Below, piece after piece: positions 22,516-31,135 of a stretch of DNA of 64,000 nucleotides. A program made the translations under genes and the position numbers. Where the stretch lies: assembly GCF_029945885.1 (NCBI RefSeq), contig NZ_JAQSDK010000028.1, positions 62,001 to 126,000 on the forward strand, written 5' to 3'. This DNA comes from Brevundimonas sp. Lineage in GTDB: Bacteria > Pseudomonadota > Alphaproteobacteria > Caulobacterales > Caulobacteraceae. Position 1 is the stretch's first letter. Each line of letters begins with the position of its first letter. The notes below the pieces were generated by a model that saw only the letters and a program-made list of their open reading frames with translations, ran no database searches and was not told the origin of the DNA.

Positions 22516-22989
22516 ATGACGGACCCCTTCATCACCGACCTCCTGCCCCAGCTGGCCGGAGGAGCTGCCCACACCCATGCGCTCGGTTTCGCCTTCGAGG
22601 GGCTGGACGGCGATCGCGTCCGTATCCGCGCCCCCTATCGTGCCGACCTGGTGGGTGATCCCGAGACCGGCGTCCTCGCCGGCGGCCTGGTCACCACCCT
22701 GCTCGATCACGTCGGCGGGCTGGCAGTCTGGGTCGCGCTCGGCGGCTTCAAACCCATCGCCACCCTTGACCTCAGGGTCGACTATATGCGTGCGGCCGAG
22801 GCCGGGCGGGACCTGATCGCCGAGGCCCGCTGCTTTCAGCTGACCCGGTCGATCGCCTTTGTCAGGGCCTGGGCGTTCGAGGACAGTCCCGACAGTCCGG
22901 TCGCCGCCTCCCAGGCGGCCTATGTGATCGAATCCACGGGCGGACGCCCGGTCGGGGCCAATCTCCGGACCCCGAAGGGGACGGCATGA
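22516..22989 (+). CDS. PaaI-like hotdog-fold thioesterase
   Basis: GVLAGGLVTTLLDHVGGLAVWVALGG... LDLRVDYMRAAEAGRDL. Confidence 0.85.
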   Translation: MTDPFITDLLPQLAGGAAHTHALGFAFEGLDGDRVRIRAPYRADLVGDPETGVLAGGLVTTLLDHVGGLAVWVALGGFKPIATLDLRVDYMRAAEAGRDLIAEARCFQLTRSIAFVRAWAFEDSPDSPVAASQAAYVIESTGGRPVGANLRTPKGTA

Positions 22990-23387
22990 CCGACCTGCTG
23001 GATACCCTCCCCTATGCCCGCTTCCTCGGCCTGCAGAGCCGGTTGAGCGGCGATGATCTGGTTGTGGTCATGCCGTTCGCCGAACGGCTGGTCGGCAACC
23101 CGATGCTGCCGGCGCTGCACGGCGGATCCACCGCCGCCCTGCTGGAAATGACCGCCGTCGCCCAGGTAGCGCTGAGCTACCCCCGCCTGCGCCTGCCGCG
23201 CCCCATCAATGTCACCGTCGCCTATCTGCGGTCCGGCCGCCCGTTCGACGTCCACGCCCGGGCCCGGATCAACAAGGCCGGACGCCGCGTCGCCCACGTC
23301 CTGGCCGAGGCCTGGCAGGGAGACGAGTCCCAGCCGATCGCCAGCCTGACCGCCCACTTCCTCCTCGATGAGGAAGACAACCTCTAG
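22986..23387 (+). CDS. PaaI-like hotdog-fold thioesterase
   Basis: LPALHGGSTAALLEMTAVAQVAL... INVTVAYLRSGRPFDVHARARI; ATGA overlap with previous gene. Confidence 0.85.
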   Translation: MTDLLDTLPYARFLGLQSRLSGDDLVVVMPFAERLVGNPMLPALHGGSTAALLEMTAVAQVALSYPRLRLPRPINVTVAYLRSGRPFDVHARARINKAGRRVAHVLAEAWQGDESQPIASLTAHFLLDEEDNL

Positions 23388-23450
23388 GTGGTAGACGTGG
23401 CGCGTTAAGATTGTTTTCCTTCGCTGGCACACGCCAACGGAGAAAACACC

Positions 23451-23843
23451 ATGTCCCGGCAGTCCATCGGCGAGACCCTGAGCCATCAGCTCCACAAGTC
23501 TGAAGCCGCCATCGACACCGCCCTGTCCGAAACCGCCGGCCTGGCGGTCCTGTTGCCGCGCGCCCGGGTCGAAGCCGGGCTGGCGGCCGTCACCGGCCAG
23601 GGAGCGTTCGACGGAACGGCGGCCGCACTGACCGCCCTGACCGAGGCTCGCGCCCATCTGATCCGCACCCACGTCACCCTTGCCGCCCTGGCCCGGCGAC
23701 TGGGCCTGCAGGCCCTGGCCTTCGGCCCGGTCGACAAGCCGGACGACCGCCCGCCCGTCGGCGGGAATGTCCTGTCCCTGGCGGATACGGCCGGCGGCCC
23801 AAATCCTAACAAAATCCTACCAAGGCAACCGCGAGTATGTTAA
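23451..23843 (+). CDS. hypothetical protein, paralog of the next gene
   Basis: Aligns throughout with product of 23883-24245 (LHKSEAAIDTAL... / LHATEAALDSAI..., AFGPVDKP / AFGILDKP). Confidence 0.75.
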   Translation: MSRQSIGETLSHQLHKSEAAIDTALSETAGLAVLLPRARVEAGLAAVTGQGAFDGTAAALTALTEARAHLIRTHVTLAALARRLGLQALAFGPVDKPDDRPPVGGNVLSLADTAGGPNPNKILPRQPRVC

Positions 23844-23882
23844 GAAACTGTTTACCAGTAATTTCATTGTGAGGGGCTTTTC

Positions 23883-24245
23883 GTGAATAGAGATCAAGTC
23901 ATCGCCAGCGTTGCCGGCGAACTTCATGCGACCGAGGCCGCCCTGGACTCCGCCATCGTCCAGGCCGCGACGCTCGTCCAGTCGATGATCGGTGCCCGTA
24001 CCGAACTGTCGTTGTCCCCGGTTACCGCTGCCGCTTCCCAGGCCAAGGCCATGGAAACCATCGCCGCGCTCAGCGCCGCCCGTGAGGCCATCGTCGCCTG
24101 CCACGCCGAGCTCCAGAAGGATCATCGCCGTATGGGCTGGGGCACCTATGCCTTCGGCATTCTCGACAAGCCGCCGGAAACCCAGCCTGCACCGCCGGCG
24201 ACCAACAATGTTGCCCCGGCCCCGACGCATCTTCGCGCGGTCTGA
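23883..24245 (+). CDS. hypothetical protein, paralog of the previous gene
   Basis: See previous; GTG/ATG context with GAGGGG RBS. Confidence 0.8.
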   Translation: MNRDQVIASVAGELHATEAALDSAIVQAATLVQSMIGARTELSLSPVTAAASQAKAMETIAALSAAREAIVACHAELQKDHRRMGWGTYAFGILDKPPETQPAPPATNNVAPAPTHLRAV

Positions 24246-24299
24246 ATTCGACGTAATGTTATCGACCGGCCATTCCGGTCTGTATCGATTCGATGCATT

Positions 24300-24331
24300 G
24301 TCGCCCCCATGTCCATTGGCATGGGGGCGAT
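24300..24331. promoter_or_regulatory. strong hairpin overlapping the putative ribosome-binding region of 24335 CDS
   Basis: TCGCCCCCAT-GTC-catt-GGC-ATGGGGGCGA, 10 bp perfect stem plus 3 further pairs. Confidence 0.6.
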
Positions 24332-24334
24332 TTG

Positions 24335-24763
24335 ATGCCTGAGACAATTTTCGGTCAAATCGGCGCGGTGTTTATGATCGCCGGTTGCGCCTTCGCCCTG
24401 CTGAAGGGCGATGAGCCTGAACGGATCGCCGGCGGACTCTTTTCCATCGCCTGGTTTGCCTCGCTCCTGATTCAGGGCGACGGCGATCTCTACAATGTCC
24501 AGTGGGGCATCTTCTATCTCGACCTGACCATGCTCACCGTTCTGGTAGCGCTGACCTGGAAATCGCGGCGGGCGTGGCCGGTCTGGGCCTGCGCCTTCCA
24601 GCTGCTGGCTGTGACGGGGCACATCATGAACATGACGGACATGCGCCCCCCGATCGCGGCCTTTTATGCGGCGATCAATCTGTCAGGGCTCGGCGTCATC
24701 GCCAGCCTCGCCGTCGGCACCTTCTGGGCCTGGCAGGACCGCCGGGCCGCCGGCCTGGAATAG
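24335..24763 (+). CDS. hypothetical membrane protein
   Basis: Multiple hydrophobic helices; ATG just 3' of hairpin. Confidence 0.75.
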   Translation: MPETIFGQIGAVFMIAGCAFALLKGDEPERIAGGLFSIAWFASLLIQGDGDLYNVQWGIFYLDLTMLTVLVALTWKSRRAWPVWACAFQLLAVTGHIMNMTDMRPPIAAFYAAINLSGLGVIASLAVGTFWAWQDRRAAGLE

Positions 24764-24831
24764 GTGGATATTCCTAGAATCCGGCGCTAGACTCGACCCG
24801 GTCCGCCTACCGGGCCGTCGGGTCGCCTGCC

Positions 24832-25467
24832 ATGTCCCTGTCCCATTCCCAGATCTGGTCGGCGATCGACAGCCTCGCGCGCCGCGAGGGGCTGAGTGCC
24901 TCGGCCCTGGCACGCCGGGCCGGACTGGACGCGACCGCCTTCAACCCCTCGAAACGGTTCGGTCCCGGAGACCCGCCGCGGCCGCGCTGGCCATCGACCG
25001 AAAGCCTGACCCGGATTCTCGGGGTCACCGGCCTGTCGCTGGGGGCCTTTGCCGCCCTGGCCGGGGATGCCGCACCTGCCCGAACCACCGTACCGCTTCT
25101 GGGGCTGGCCCAGGCGGGTCAGGACGGCTTCTTTGACGACGCCGGACTGCCGACCGGCGACGGCTGGGACCAGACCGAGCTGCCGCAATCGCGTGACAGC
25201 CTGCTGGGGCTGCGTATCACCGGCGATTCGATGGTGCCCCTGTATCGCGAGGGCGACCGCATCATCGTCGACCGCGAGGCCGGCGACGTGCGCAAGGGCG
25301 ACCGGGTCGTGGTCCGCACCACCGGCGGCGAGACCCTGGCCAAGGTGCTGACGGGGATCAGCGCCGCCAGCATCACGCTGGACTCGATCAACCCCGCCTA
25401 CCCACCCCGCGCCCTGCCCCGCCGCGACATCGTCTGGATGGGGCGCATCCTCTGGGTCAGTCAGTAG
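24832..25467 (+). CDS. HTH / S24-family peptidase (LexA-like repressor)
   Basis: N-terminal HTH-like region; S24 Ser-Lys motifs ITGDSMVPLYREGDRIIVD and GGETLAKVL; AQAG cleavage-like site. Confidence 0.88.
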   Translation: MSLSHSQIWSAIDSLARREGLSASALARRAGLDATAFNPSKRFGPGDPPRPRWPSTESLTRILGVTGLSLGAFAALAGDAAPARTTVPLLGLAQAGQDGFFDDAGLPTGDGWDQTELPQSRDSLLGLRITGDSMVPLYREGDRIIVDREAGDVRKGDRVVVRTTGGETLAKVLTGISAASITLDSINPAYPPRALPRRDIVWMGRILWVSQ

Positions 25468-25471
25468 GTTC

Positions 25472-25564
25472 GGCCGCGGTCACAGGGCTCCGCCCTGTCG
25501 ACCCGACGCGGTGTTTTTTAGTGGGCCGCGGTCACAGGGCTCCGCCCTGTCGACCCGACGCGGT
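25472..25564. repeat. two identical 41-bp direct repeats (25472-25512, 25524-25564) separated by 11 nt, each containing a 7-bp stem inverted repeat
   Basis: GGCCGCGGTCACAGGGCTCCGCCCTGTCGACCCGACGCGGT twice; internal ACAGGGC-tcc-GCCCTGT. Confidence 0.9.
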
Positions 25565-25582
25565 CTGGCGGCTTCGCCGCGC

Positions 25583-25678
25583 GCTCAAGCAGCGAGCCGC
25601 CGCATGGCGAGCGTTAGCGCTCAAAAAAGTGCTCAAGCAGCGAGCGACCGCGTTGCGAGCGCTAGCGCCCACAAAGAA
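25583..25678. repeat. two tandem imperfect 48-bp repeats
   Basis: GCTCAAGCAGCGAGC shared exactly, followed by related sequence; about 38 of 48 positions match by eye. Confidence 0.8.
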
Positions 25679-25710
25679 GAGGCCGCCCCCTGCGGAGCGG
25701 CCCCTCTCGG
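25674..25710 (-). terminator. terminator-like hairpin downstream of SH3-domain gene
   Basis: Minus strand GAGGGGCCGC...GCGGCCTCTTCTTTG. Confidence 0.5.
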
Positions 25711-25726
25711 TGTTCAGCGGGTAGAC

Positions 25727-26194
25727 CTAGTTCGGAGCCACATAGTGGGCGCTGACCCAGCCGCCGCCGGCGATCTGGACCCATTCGCCCTGCGAGCCGA
25801 TGGCGGTGAAGGGCTGGCCGGCCGAGAGGCTGCCGCGCTGGCGGTACTGGGTGCCCGGACCCGAGCGGATGCGCAGGTTGGACGTGGCGCGATAGTCGCC
25901 GCCGCTGGCCTCGCCGGCGACGCGGGCGCGTTGCTGGTTGCAGCCGATATAGGAGCCTGCGGCAGCCCCGGCCCCGGCCCCGACGACGGTGCCGAGGGTA
26001 CGCTCGTTCTTGGCCACGGCATTACCGGCGAAACCGCCGATGACGGCCCCGATCAGGGCTCCGGCCTGCTGGCGGCCGCCGGGGGCGTCGCAGCTGGTGA
26101 TACCGTTCGACTGGGCCTGGGCGGCCATGGGAGCGGCGGCGATGAGGGCCGCCACGGCGGCGGCGGTCATCGTGAATTTGGTCAGGTTCGACAT
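25727..26194 (-). CDS. secreted SH3-like domain protein with glycine-zipper segment
   Basis: Signal peptide; AGALIGAVIGGFAGNAVAKNERTLGTVVGAGAGAAAGSYIG; SH3b-like TSNLRIRSGPGTQYRQRGSLSAGQPFTAIGSQGEWVQI..GWVSAHYV. Confidence 0.85.
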   Translation of the reverse strand: MSNLTKFTMTAAAVAALIAAAPMAAQAQSNGITSCDAPGGRQQAGALIGAVIGGFAGNAVAKNERTLGTVVGAGAGAAAGSYIGCNQQRARVAGEASGGDYRATSNLRIRSGPGTQYRQRGSLSAGQPFTAIGSQGEWVQIAGGGWVSAHYVAPN

Positions 26195-26251
26195 GGGCAC
26201 TCCAATCATCGAAAGAGATCGATGCCGAAGTAATGCGCCGTCCCGGACAAA

Positions 26252-26270
26252 GGCTCCCGTCCCGGGAGTC
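26252..26270 (-). terminator. terminator-like hairpin downstream of lysS
   Basis: Minus strand GACTCCCG-gga-CGGGAGCC-TTTGT. Confidence 0.45.
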
Positions 26271-26299
26271 GTTGTTTTCAGTTCATCTTCGTGAATGGC

Positions 26300-27970
26300 T
26301 CAGGCCGCCAGTTCACCCGCCGCCCCGGCCTCGATCAGGGCGATGGTCTGGGGCAGGCCGTAGATGGCGGCGAACGAGCCGAAGCGCGGCCCCTGGCTTG
26401 CGCCCAGCAGCACTTCGTACAGCGCCCCGAACCAGCCGCGCAGCGGTTCGAAGGCGTGGTCCTTGCCCACGGCATAGACCTCGGCCTGGATCAGTTCGCC
26501 GTCAGTGGTGTCGGCCGGCAGGGCCTTCAGCCGCGCCGCCAGGTCCGTCAGCGCCGCCTTTTCCTGGTCGTTGGGCCGCCGATAGGATTTCGCCGGCTTC
26601 ACGAGATCCTCGTAGTAGTTCAGCGCATGGCCCATCAACCGGTCCAGCAGCGGCTCGGACTGCGGCGTGGCCTCGGGCAGGTAGTTGGCGAAATAGGCCC
26701 AGAGCTGGTCCCTGGACGAGGCATTGGCGACCCCGACCAGATTGAGCAGCAGCCCGAACGACACCGGCGAGGTGTGGGTCGGTGGCGTGCCCGAATGGAT
26801 CGACCAGACGGCGTTGTCGATCTGCTTGGCCGGCTCCTGGGTCTTCCAGGCCTCGATCGCCGCCAGATAGTCGTCGATGGCCCGCGGGATCACGTTGAAA
26901 TGCAGGCTCTTGGCCGATTTCGGCGACTGGAACATGTACCAGCTCAGGCTCTCCGGCGTGCCGTAGCGCAGCCATTCGTCCATGGTCAGGCCATTGCCCT
27001 TGGACTTGGAGATCTTCTTGCCTTCGACGTCGAGGAACAATTCATAGTTGAAGCCCTCGGGCGGGACCCCGCCGATGGCGCGGCACACCTTGGAGCTTTC
27101 GCGCACGCTCTCGATCAGATCCTTGCCCGACATCTCGTAGTCGATGTCCAGAGCGGTCCAGCGCATGGCCCAGTCGGGCTTCCACTGCAGTTTCACATGA
27201 CCGGCGGTGACGGGCACCTCTGTGCGGCCACCGGCGGGGTCGTCAAAGGTGATGGTGCCCCGCTCGAGATTCCGATCGAGGGTCGGCACCTGCAGCACAT
27301 GGCCGGTGATCGGACTGACCGGCAGGAAGGGCGAATAGGTCGCGCGCCGCTCCTCGCCCAGGGTCGGCAGCATGATGGCCTGGACCGCATCGAACCGCGC
27401 CAGCACCGTCAGCAGGGTCTGGTCGAACCGGCCCGAGCGGTAGCATTCGGTCGAAGAAAAGAACTCATACTCAAAGCCGAAGCCGTCGAGGAAGGCGCGC
27501 AGCCGGGCGTTGTTGTGGGCCCCGAAGCTGTCATGCGTCCCGAACGGATCCCGCACCACGGTCAGCGGCTTGTGCAGATCCTCGGTCAGAATTTCGGGAT
27601 GGGGCACACCCTCGGGCACCTTGCGCAGACCATCCATGTCATCGCTGAAGGCGATCAGCCGCGTCGGCCAGTGGTCGCCGGTCAGGGCACGGAAGGCGTT
27701 GCGCACCATGGTCGTGCGCGCCACCTCGCCGAAGGTCCCCATATGCGGCAGGCCCGAGGGGCCATAGCCGGTCTCGAGGATCACCGGACGGCGCAGAGCC
27801 TCGAACGTCGCCAGCGCCTCATCGGCCTTGCCGTGGCCGATCAGGGTCGCGGCCAGATCGCGTTCGGCGTCCGACAGCCGCTTCTTCAGCACATGGGCCA
27901 GCAGGTTGCGGGCCTGTTCAAACGGCCAGGACTTGGCCTCACGGGCGAGGGTTTCGAGGTTCTGCAGCAT
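26300..27970 (-). CDS. lysS: lysine--tRNA ligase, class I
   Basis: AREAKSWPFEQARNLL; HIGH-like GYGPSGLPHMGTFGE; KMSKS-like GKKISKSKGNG. Confidence 0.95.
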   Translation of the reverse strand: MLQNLETLAREAKSWPFEQARNLLAHVLKKRLSDAERDLAATLIGHGKADEALATFEALRRPVILETGYGPSGLPHMGTFGEVARTTMVRNAFRALTGDHWPTRLIAFSDDMDGLRKVPEGVPHPEILTEDLHKPLTVVRDPFGTHDSFGAHNNARLRAFLDGFGFEYEFFSSTECYRSGRFDQTLLTVLARFDAVQAIMLPTLGEERRATYSPFLPVSPITGHVLQVPTLDRNLERGTITFDDPAGGRTEVPVTAGHVKLQWKPDWAMRWTALDIDYEMSGKDLIESVRESSKVCRAIGGVPPEGFNYELFLDVEGKKISKSKGNGLTMDEWLRYGTPESLSWYMFQSPKSAKSLHFNVIPRAIDDYLAAIEAWKTQEPAKQIDNAVWSIHSGTPPTHTSPVSFGLLLNLVGVANASSRDQLWAYFANYLPEATPQSEPLLDRLMGHALNYYEDLVKPAKSYRRPNDQEKAALTDLAARLKALPADTTDGELIQAEVYAVGKDHAFEPLRGWFGALYEVLLGASQGPRFGSFAAIYGLPQTIALIEAGAAGELAA

Positions 27971-28026
27971 AAGCGTGGGTTTGGCGCGGATGGGGGAGCG
28001 GGTCAACGCCTCCAGCCGGCAGAGGC

Positions 28027-29457
28027 TCAGTCCGCGCCAGTCATGGCCCCTGCACCGACCGTCTCACGCCAGCCGCTGCCGCCCCACTGGGTGACCTTGG
28101 TCAGCAGTTCGATCATGTCGACCGGCTTGGCGATCAGGTCATCCATCCCGGCGTCGAAATAGCCGCGGATCTGTTCGTCCAGGGTGTTGGCGGTCAGGGC
28201 GATGATCGGCGTGGCCGCGACCTGCCCGTCGAGGGCCCGGATCCGCCGCGCCGCCTCAACCCCGTCCATCACCGGCATCTGGATATCCATCAGGATCAGG
28301 TCCCAGTCGCTCGCCGCCGCCGCGTCCACGCCCCGGGCCCCGTCATCGGCGGTCTCGCAGGCGATGCCCTGGGTGGCCAGCATGGCCCGGACCAGGGTGC
28401 GATTGCTCGCATTGTCATCGACGTACAGTACGCGAAGGGCGGGGGACTCCGTCTCCGGCTCCATCGCGGACACGGCGTTGGTTTCGGTCGCGGGTGACTC
28501 CTCCGGCCGCCCCCCAGGCTCTGTCGCCTCGGCATCCGGCCGGGCAATCATGCGGTTGACCACCGTCAGCAGATCCTGACCGGCCTCGTGAATGCGGCGG
28601 GCCTGATCGGTCCGGCTGGCCGCCAGCCCCGCCTCGACCAGCAGGCCGGAGAAGCCGATCACGGCATTCAACGGGGTCCGCAATTCGTGCGACATATCGG
28701 TCAGGAAACGCTGTCGGGCGTCAGACATGGCCGCCTTCTGCTCGGCCGCGCTACGGGCCATCTCGGCCTCGACCCGCGCGGTGACATTCTGCTCGTTCAG
28801 CAGCACCCCTGCGGCCCCGGTGACCGGATCGATCACCGGTCGGGCGTCCATATGGTGCCAGCGGTGCCCGTCGCTGGCCACGACCGGATAGATGCCCGCC
28901 ATACTCTGGCCCGCGACGGCGGCGGTGAACATTGCCTCGCCCTCGGTCGGATCGGCGAAACGCGCCGCGAACGCGACGTCATCGGACCCGTAGCTCGCAA
29001 AGACCGCCGGATTGGCGAACAGCCGCCCGCCGTCACGATCAAACAGGGTGATGATCGCCGAGGTATGACGCAGGGCCTCGACCGCGCGGCGCTCACCCGC
29101 GTCAACCTCGGTCGGTGAGGCCTCGAACAGCAGGACCTCGCGGCCATCGTCCATGGAGAAGGCGGAAATCGAAGCCTGGACGGTAAACGGCTGTCCGTTC
29201 GGATAGAAGGTCCAGCGCTCGCTGACCTCACCGCCGTCAGCCGTCAGGGCCACCAGCCGGTCGGTGCGCACCTTGACCGCCGGCGACAGCACGGAAAAGT
29301 CCCGGGCCAGTAGCTCGTCCAGCGTCTCCGCCCCCCACAGGACCAGCGCCGCGGGATTGGCATAGACCCCGCGCGAGGTTTGGGGATCATACAGCCACAC
29401 GGGCCGCCGCAGGCGGTCCCAGGTCTGGGCGATAAGGGGCACCGGAGAAGCGGACAT
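28027..29457 (-). CDS. PAS-HisKA-receiver protein without recognisable HATPase domain
   Basis: PAS-like regions; [24 protein letters not shown]-box; about 40-aa linker; receiver [16 protein letters not shown]...[14 protein letters not shown]...AKPVD; no N/G boxes between. Confidence 0.9.
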   Translation of the reverse strand: MSASPVPLIAQTWDRLRRPVWLYDPQTSRGVYANPAALVLWGAETLDELLARDFSVLSPAVKVRTDRLVALTADGGEVSERWTFYPNGQPFTVQASISAFSMDDGREVLLFEASPTEVDAGERRAVEALRHTSAIITLFDRDGGRLFANPAVFASYGSDDVAFAARFADPTEGEAMFTAAVAGQSMAGIYPVVASDGHRWHHMDARPVIDPVTGAAGVLLNEQNVTARVEAEMARSAAEQKAAMSDARQRFLTDMSHELRTPLNAVIGFSGLLVEAGLAASRTDQARRIHEAGQDLLTVVNRMIARPDAEATEPGGRPEESPATETNAVSAMEPETESPALRVLYVDDNASNRTLVRAMLATQGIACETADDGARGVDAAAASDWDLILMDIQMPVMDGVEAARRIRALDGQVAATPIIALTANTLDEQIRGYFDAGMDDLIAKPVDMIELLTKVTQWGGSGWRETVGAGAMTGAD

Positions 29458-29576
29458 CCGGCAATCCTAGCGGGCTATCCCTGAACCGGGATTTAACCGG
29501 GTCACGACGCGCGCAGGGCATTTCAGAATCGTCCAGCTTGACCCGGCTGCGGCCGCATGTGCCTAACCCCCGCCTT

Positions 29577-30668
29577 ATGAAGACCGCCGATTTCGACTTT
29601 GACCTGCCGGACGATCACATCGCCCTGCGCCCGGCCGAGCCGCGCGATTCCGCGCGCCTGCTGGTGGTGCGCGACGGTGTCCTCGAGGACCGGATCATTC
29701 GCGACCTGCCGGACTTCCTGCGCCCCGGCGACGCCCTGGTGTTCAATGATACACGGGTGATCCCGGCCCGGCTGTCGGGCGTGCGCCAACGCATCGGGGC
29801 CGGGGGCGAGACCCTGACGGTGGCCGTCGAGGCCACCCTGCACCACCGCGACGCCCCGAACGTCTGGTCGGCCTTTATGAAACCCGGCAAGCGGCTGAAG
29901 GCGGGCGACCGGATCCGGTTCGGCCGCCTGCAGGATGCGGCCTGCGATCTGGGCCGCCTCGACGCCACCGTCGCGCACAAGGACGAGGACGGTCTGATCA
30001 CCCTGCGCTTCGATCTCGCCGGGCCGATGCTGGACGAGGCGATCCGTGACGTCGGGGTCATGCCCCTGCCCCCCTATATCGCGGCCAAACGGCCCGAGGA
30101 TGATCGCGACCTCAGCGACTACCAGACCCTGTTCGCCAAATGGGACGGCTCGGTCGCCGCCCCGACCGCCGGCCTGCATTTCACCCCGGCCTTGATGGAA
30201 GCGATCCGGGCAAAGGGCGTCTCGACCCACGCCGTGACCCTGCACGTCGGGGCCGGCACCTTCCTGCCGGTCAAGGCCGACGACACCGCCGACCACAAGA
30301 TGCATTCTGAATGGGGCGAGGTGTCCGCCGAAACCGCCGCGGCCCTGAACGCCACCCGCGCCGCCGGGGGGCGGATCGTCTGCGTCGGCACCACCAGCCT
30401 GCGCCTGCTGGAAAGCGCCGCGACCCCGGACCGGGTCATCCACCCCTTCCATGGCGACACGGCCATCTTCATCACCCCCGGCTACGACTTCCGCGCCGCC
30501 GACGTGTTGATGACCAATTTCCACCTGCCGAAATCGACCCTGTTCATGCTGGTCAGCGCCTTCGCCGGGCTGGACACGATGCGGGCCGCCTATGCCCATG
30601 CCGTGGCCGACGGCTATCGCTTCTACTCCTATGGCGACGGCAGCCTGTTGTTCCGGAGCATAGGATGA
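29577..30668 (+). CDS. queA: S-adenosylmethionine:tRNA ribosyltransferase-isomerase
   Basis: [60 protein letters not shown]. Confidence 0.97.
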   Translation: MKTADFDFDLPDDHIALRPAEPRDSARLLVVRDGVLEDRIIRDLPDFLRPGDALVFNDTRVIPARLSGVRQRIGAGGETLTVAVEATLHHRDAPNVWSAFMKPGKRLKAGDRIRFGRLQDAACDLGRLDATVAHKDEDGLITLRFDLAGPMLDEAIRDVGVMPLPPYIAAKRPEDDRDLSDYQTLFAKWDGSVAAPTAGLHFTPALMEAIRAKGVSTHAVTLHVGAGTFLPVKADDTADHKMHSEWGEVSAETAAALNATRAAGGRIVCVGTTSLRLLESAATPDRVIHPFHGDTAIFITPGYDFRAADVLMTNFHLPKSTLFMLVSAFAGLDTMRAAYAHAVADGYRFYSYGDGSLLFRSIG

Positions 30669-31135
30669 CCGACCACCTGCCCGGGCCGCTGCTCGCCACC
30701 CTGGATATCGTCGTCTCGGCTGCCGCCTGCCTGCAGGATCCGTGGTGGGTGTTTGGCGGCACCGCGATGGCCCTGGCCGGTCTGGAAGACCTGCATATTC
30801 CCGACGTCGATATCCTGGCCAGCCCGCGCGACGCCCGCGCCCTGGTCAAGGGCCTGCACGGTCATCTGTCAGAGGATCCCGGCGAAGGCCGGTTCCGCTC
30901 GCAGGTCTTCGGCCAGATTCTGACGACCCCAGTGCCGGTGGATGTGATGGCGAACATGGATGTGCGCGACGGCGGTGACTGGACCGCCGTCACCTTCCAG
31001 ACCCGCGTCCCCGTCGACGTGGACGGCGCGACCGTGTTCATTCCCGCCGTGTCCGAGCAGATCGCCACCTGCCGCCTGTTCGGCCGGCCCAAGGACCTGG
31101 AGCGGGCTGCCCGCCTTGAGACGTTGATCCACTGA
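30665..31135 (+). CDS. nucleotidyltransferase-fold-like protein
   Basis: [25 protein letters not shown] (GG...DxD pattern); overlaps both queA (ATGA) and tgt (TGATG). Confidence 0.75.
   Translation: MTDHLPGPLLATLDIVVSAAACLQDPWWVFGGTAMALAGLEDLHIPDVDILASPRDARALVKGLHGHLSEDPGEGRFRSQVFGQILTTPVPVDVMANMDVRDGGDWTAVTFQTRVPVDVDGATVFIPAVSEQIATCRLFGRPKDLERAARLETLIH

Noticed and set aside
20766-22574. 602-aa minus-strand ORF opposite the CBS kinase
   Set aside because: Shadow frame; the plus-strand product has recognisable domains.
24832-25467. S24 repressor as a sign of a prophage
   Set aside because: No integrase, structural or lysis genes nearby; LexA-like S24 proteins also occur as ordinary chromosomal genes.
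25472-25680. CRISPR array
   Set aside because: Only two 41-bp copies with an 11-nt spacer and no cas genes; not CRISPR-like.
25521-25724. 67-aa ORF across the repeat cluster
   Set aside because: Arg/Ala-rich translation of repeats; no RBS or coding signal, better explained as non-coding repeats.
30311-30664. Upstream extension of the NTase-like ORF
   Set aside because: Overlaps queA in another frame; the ATG at 30665 with ATGA overlap is the sensible start.
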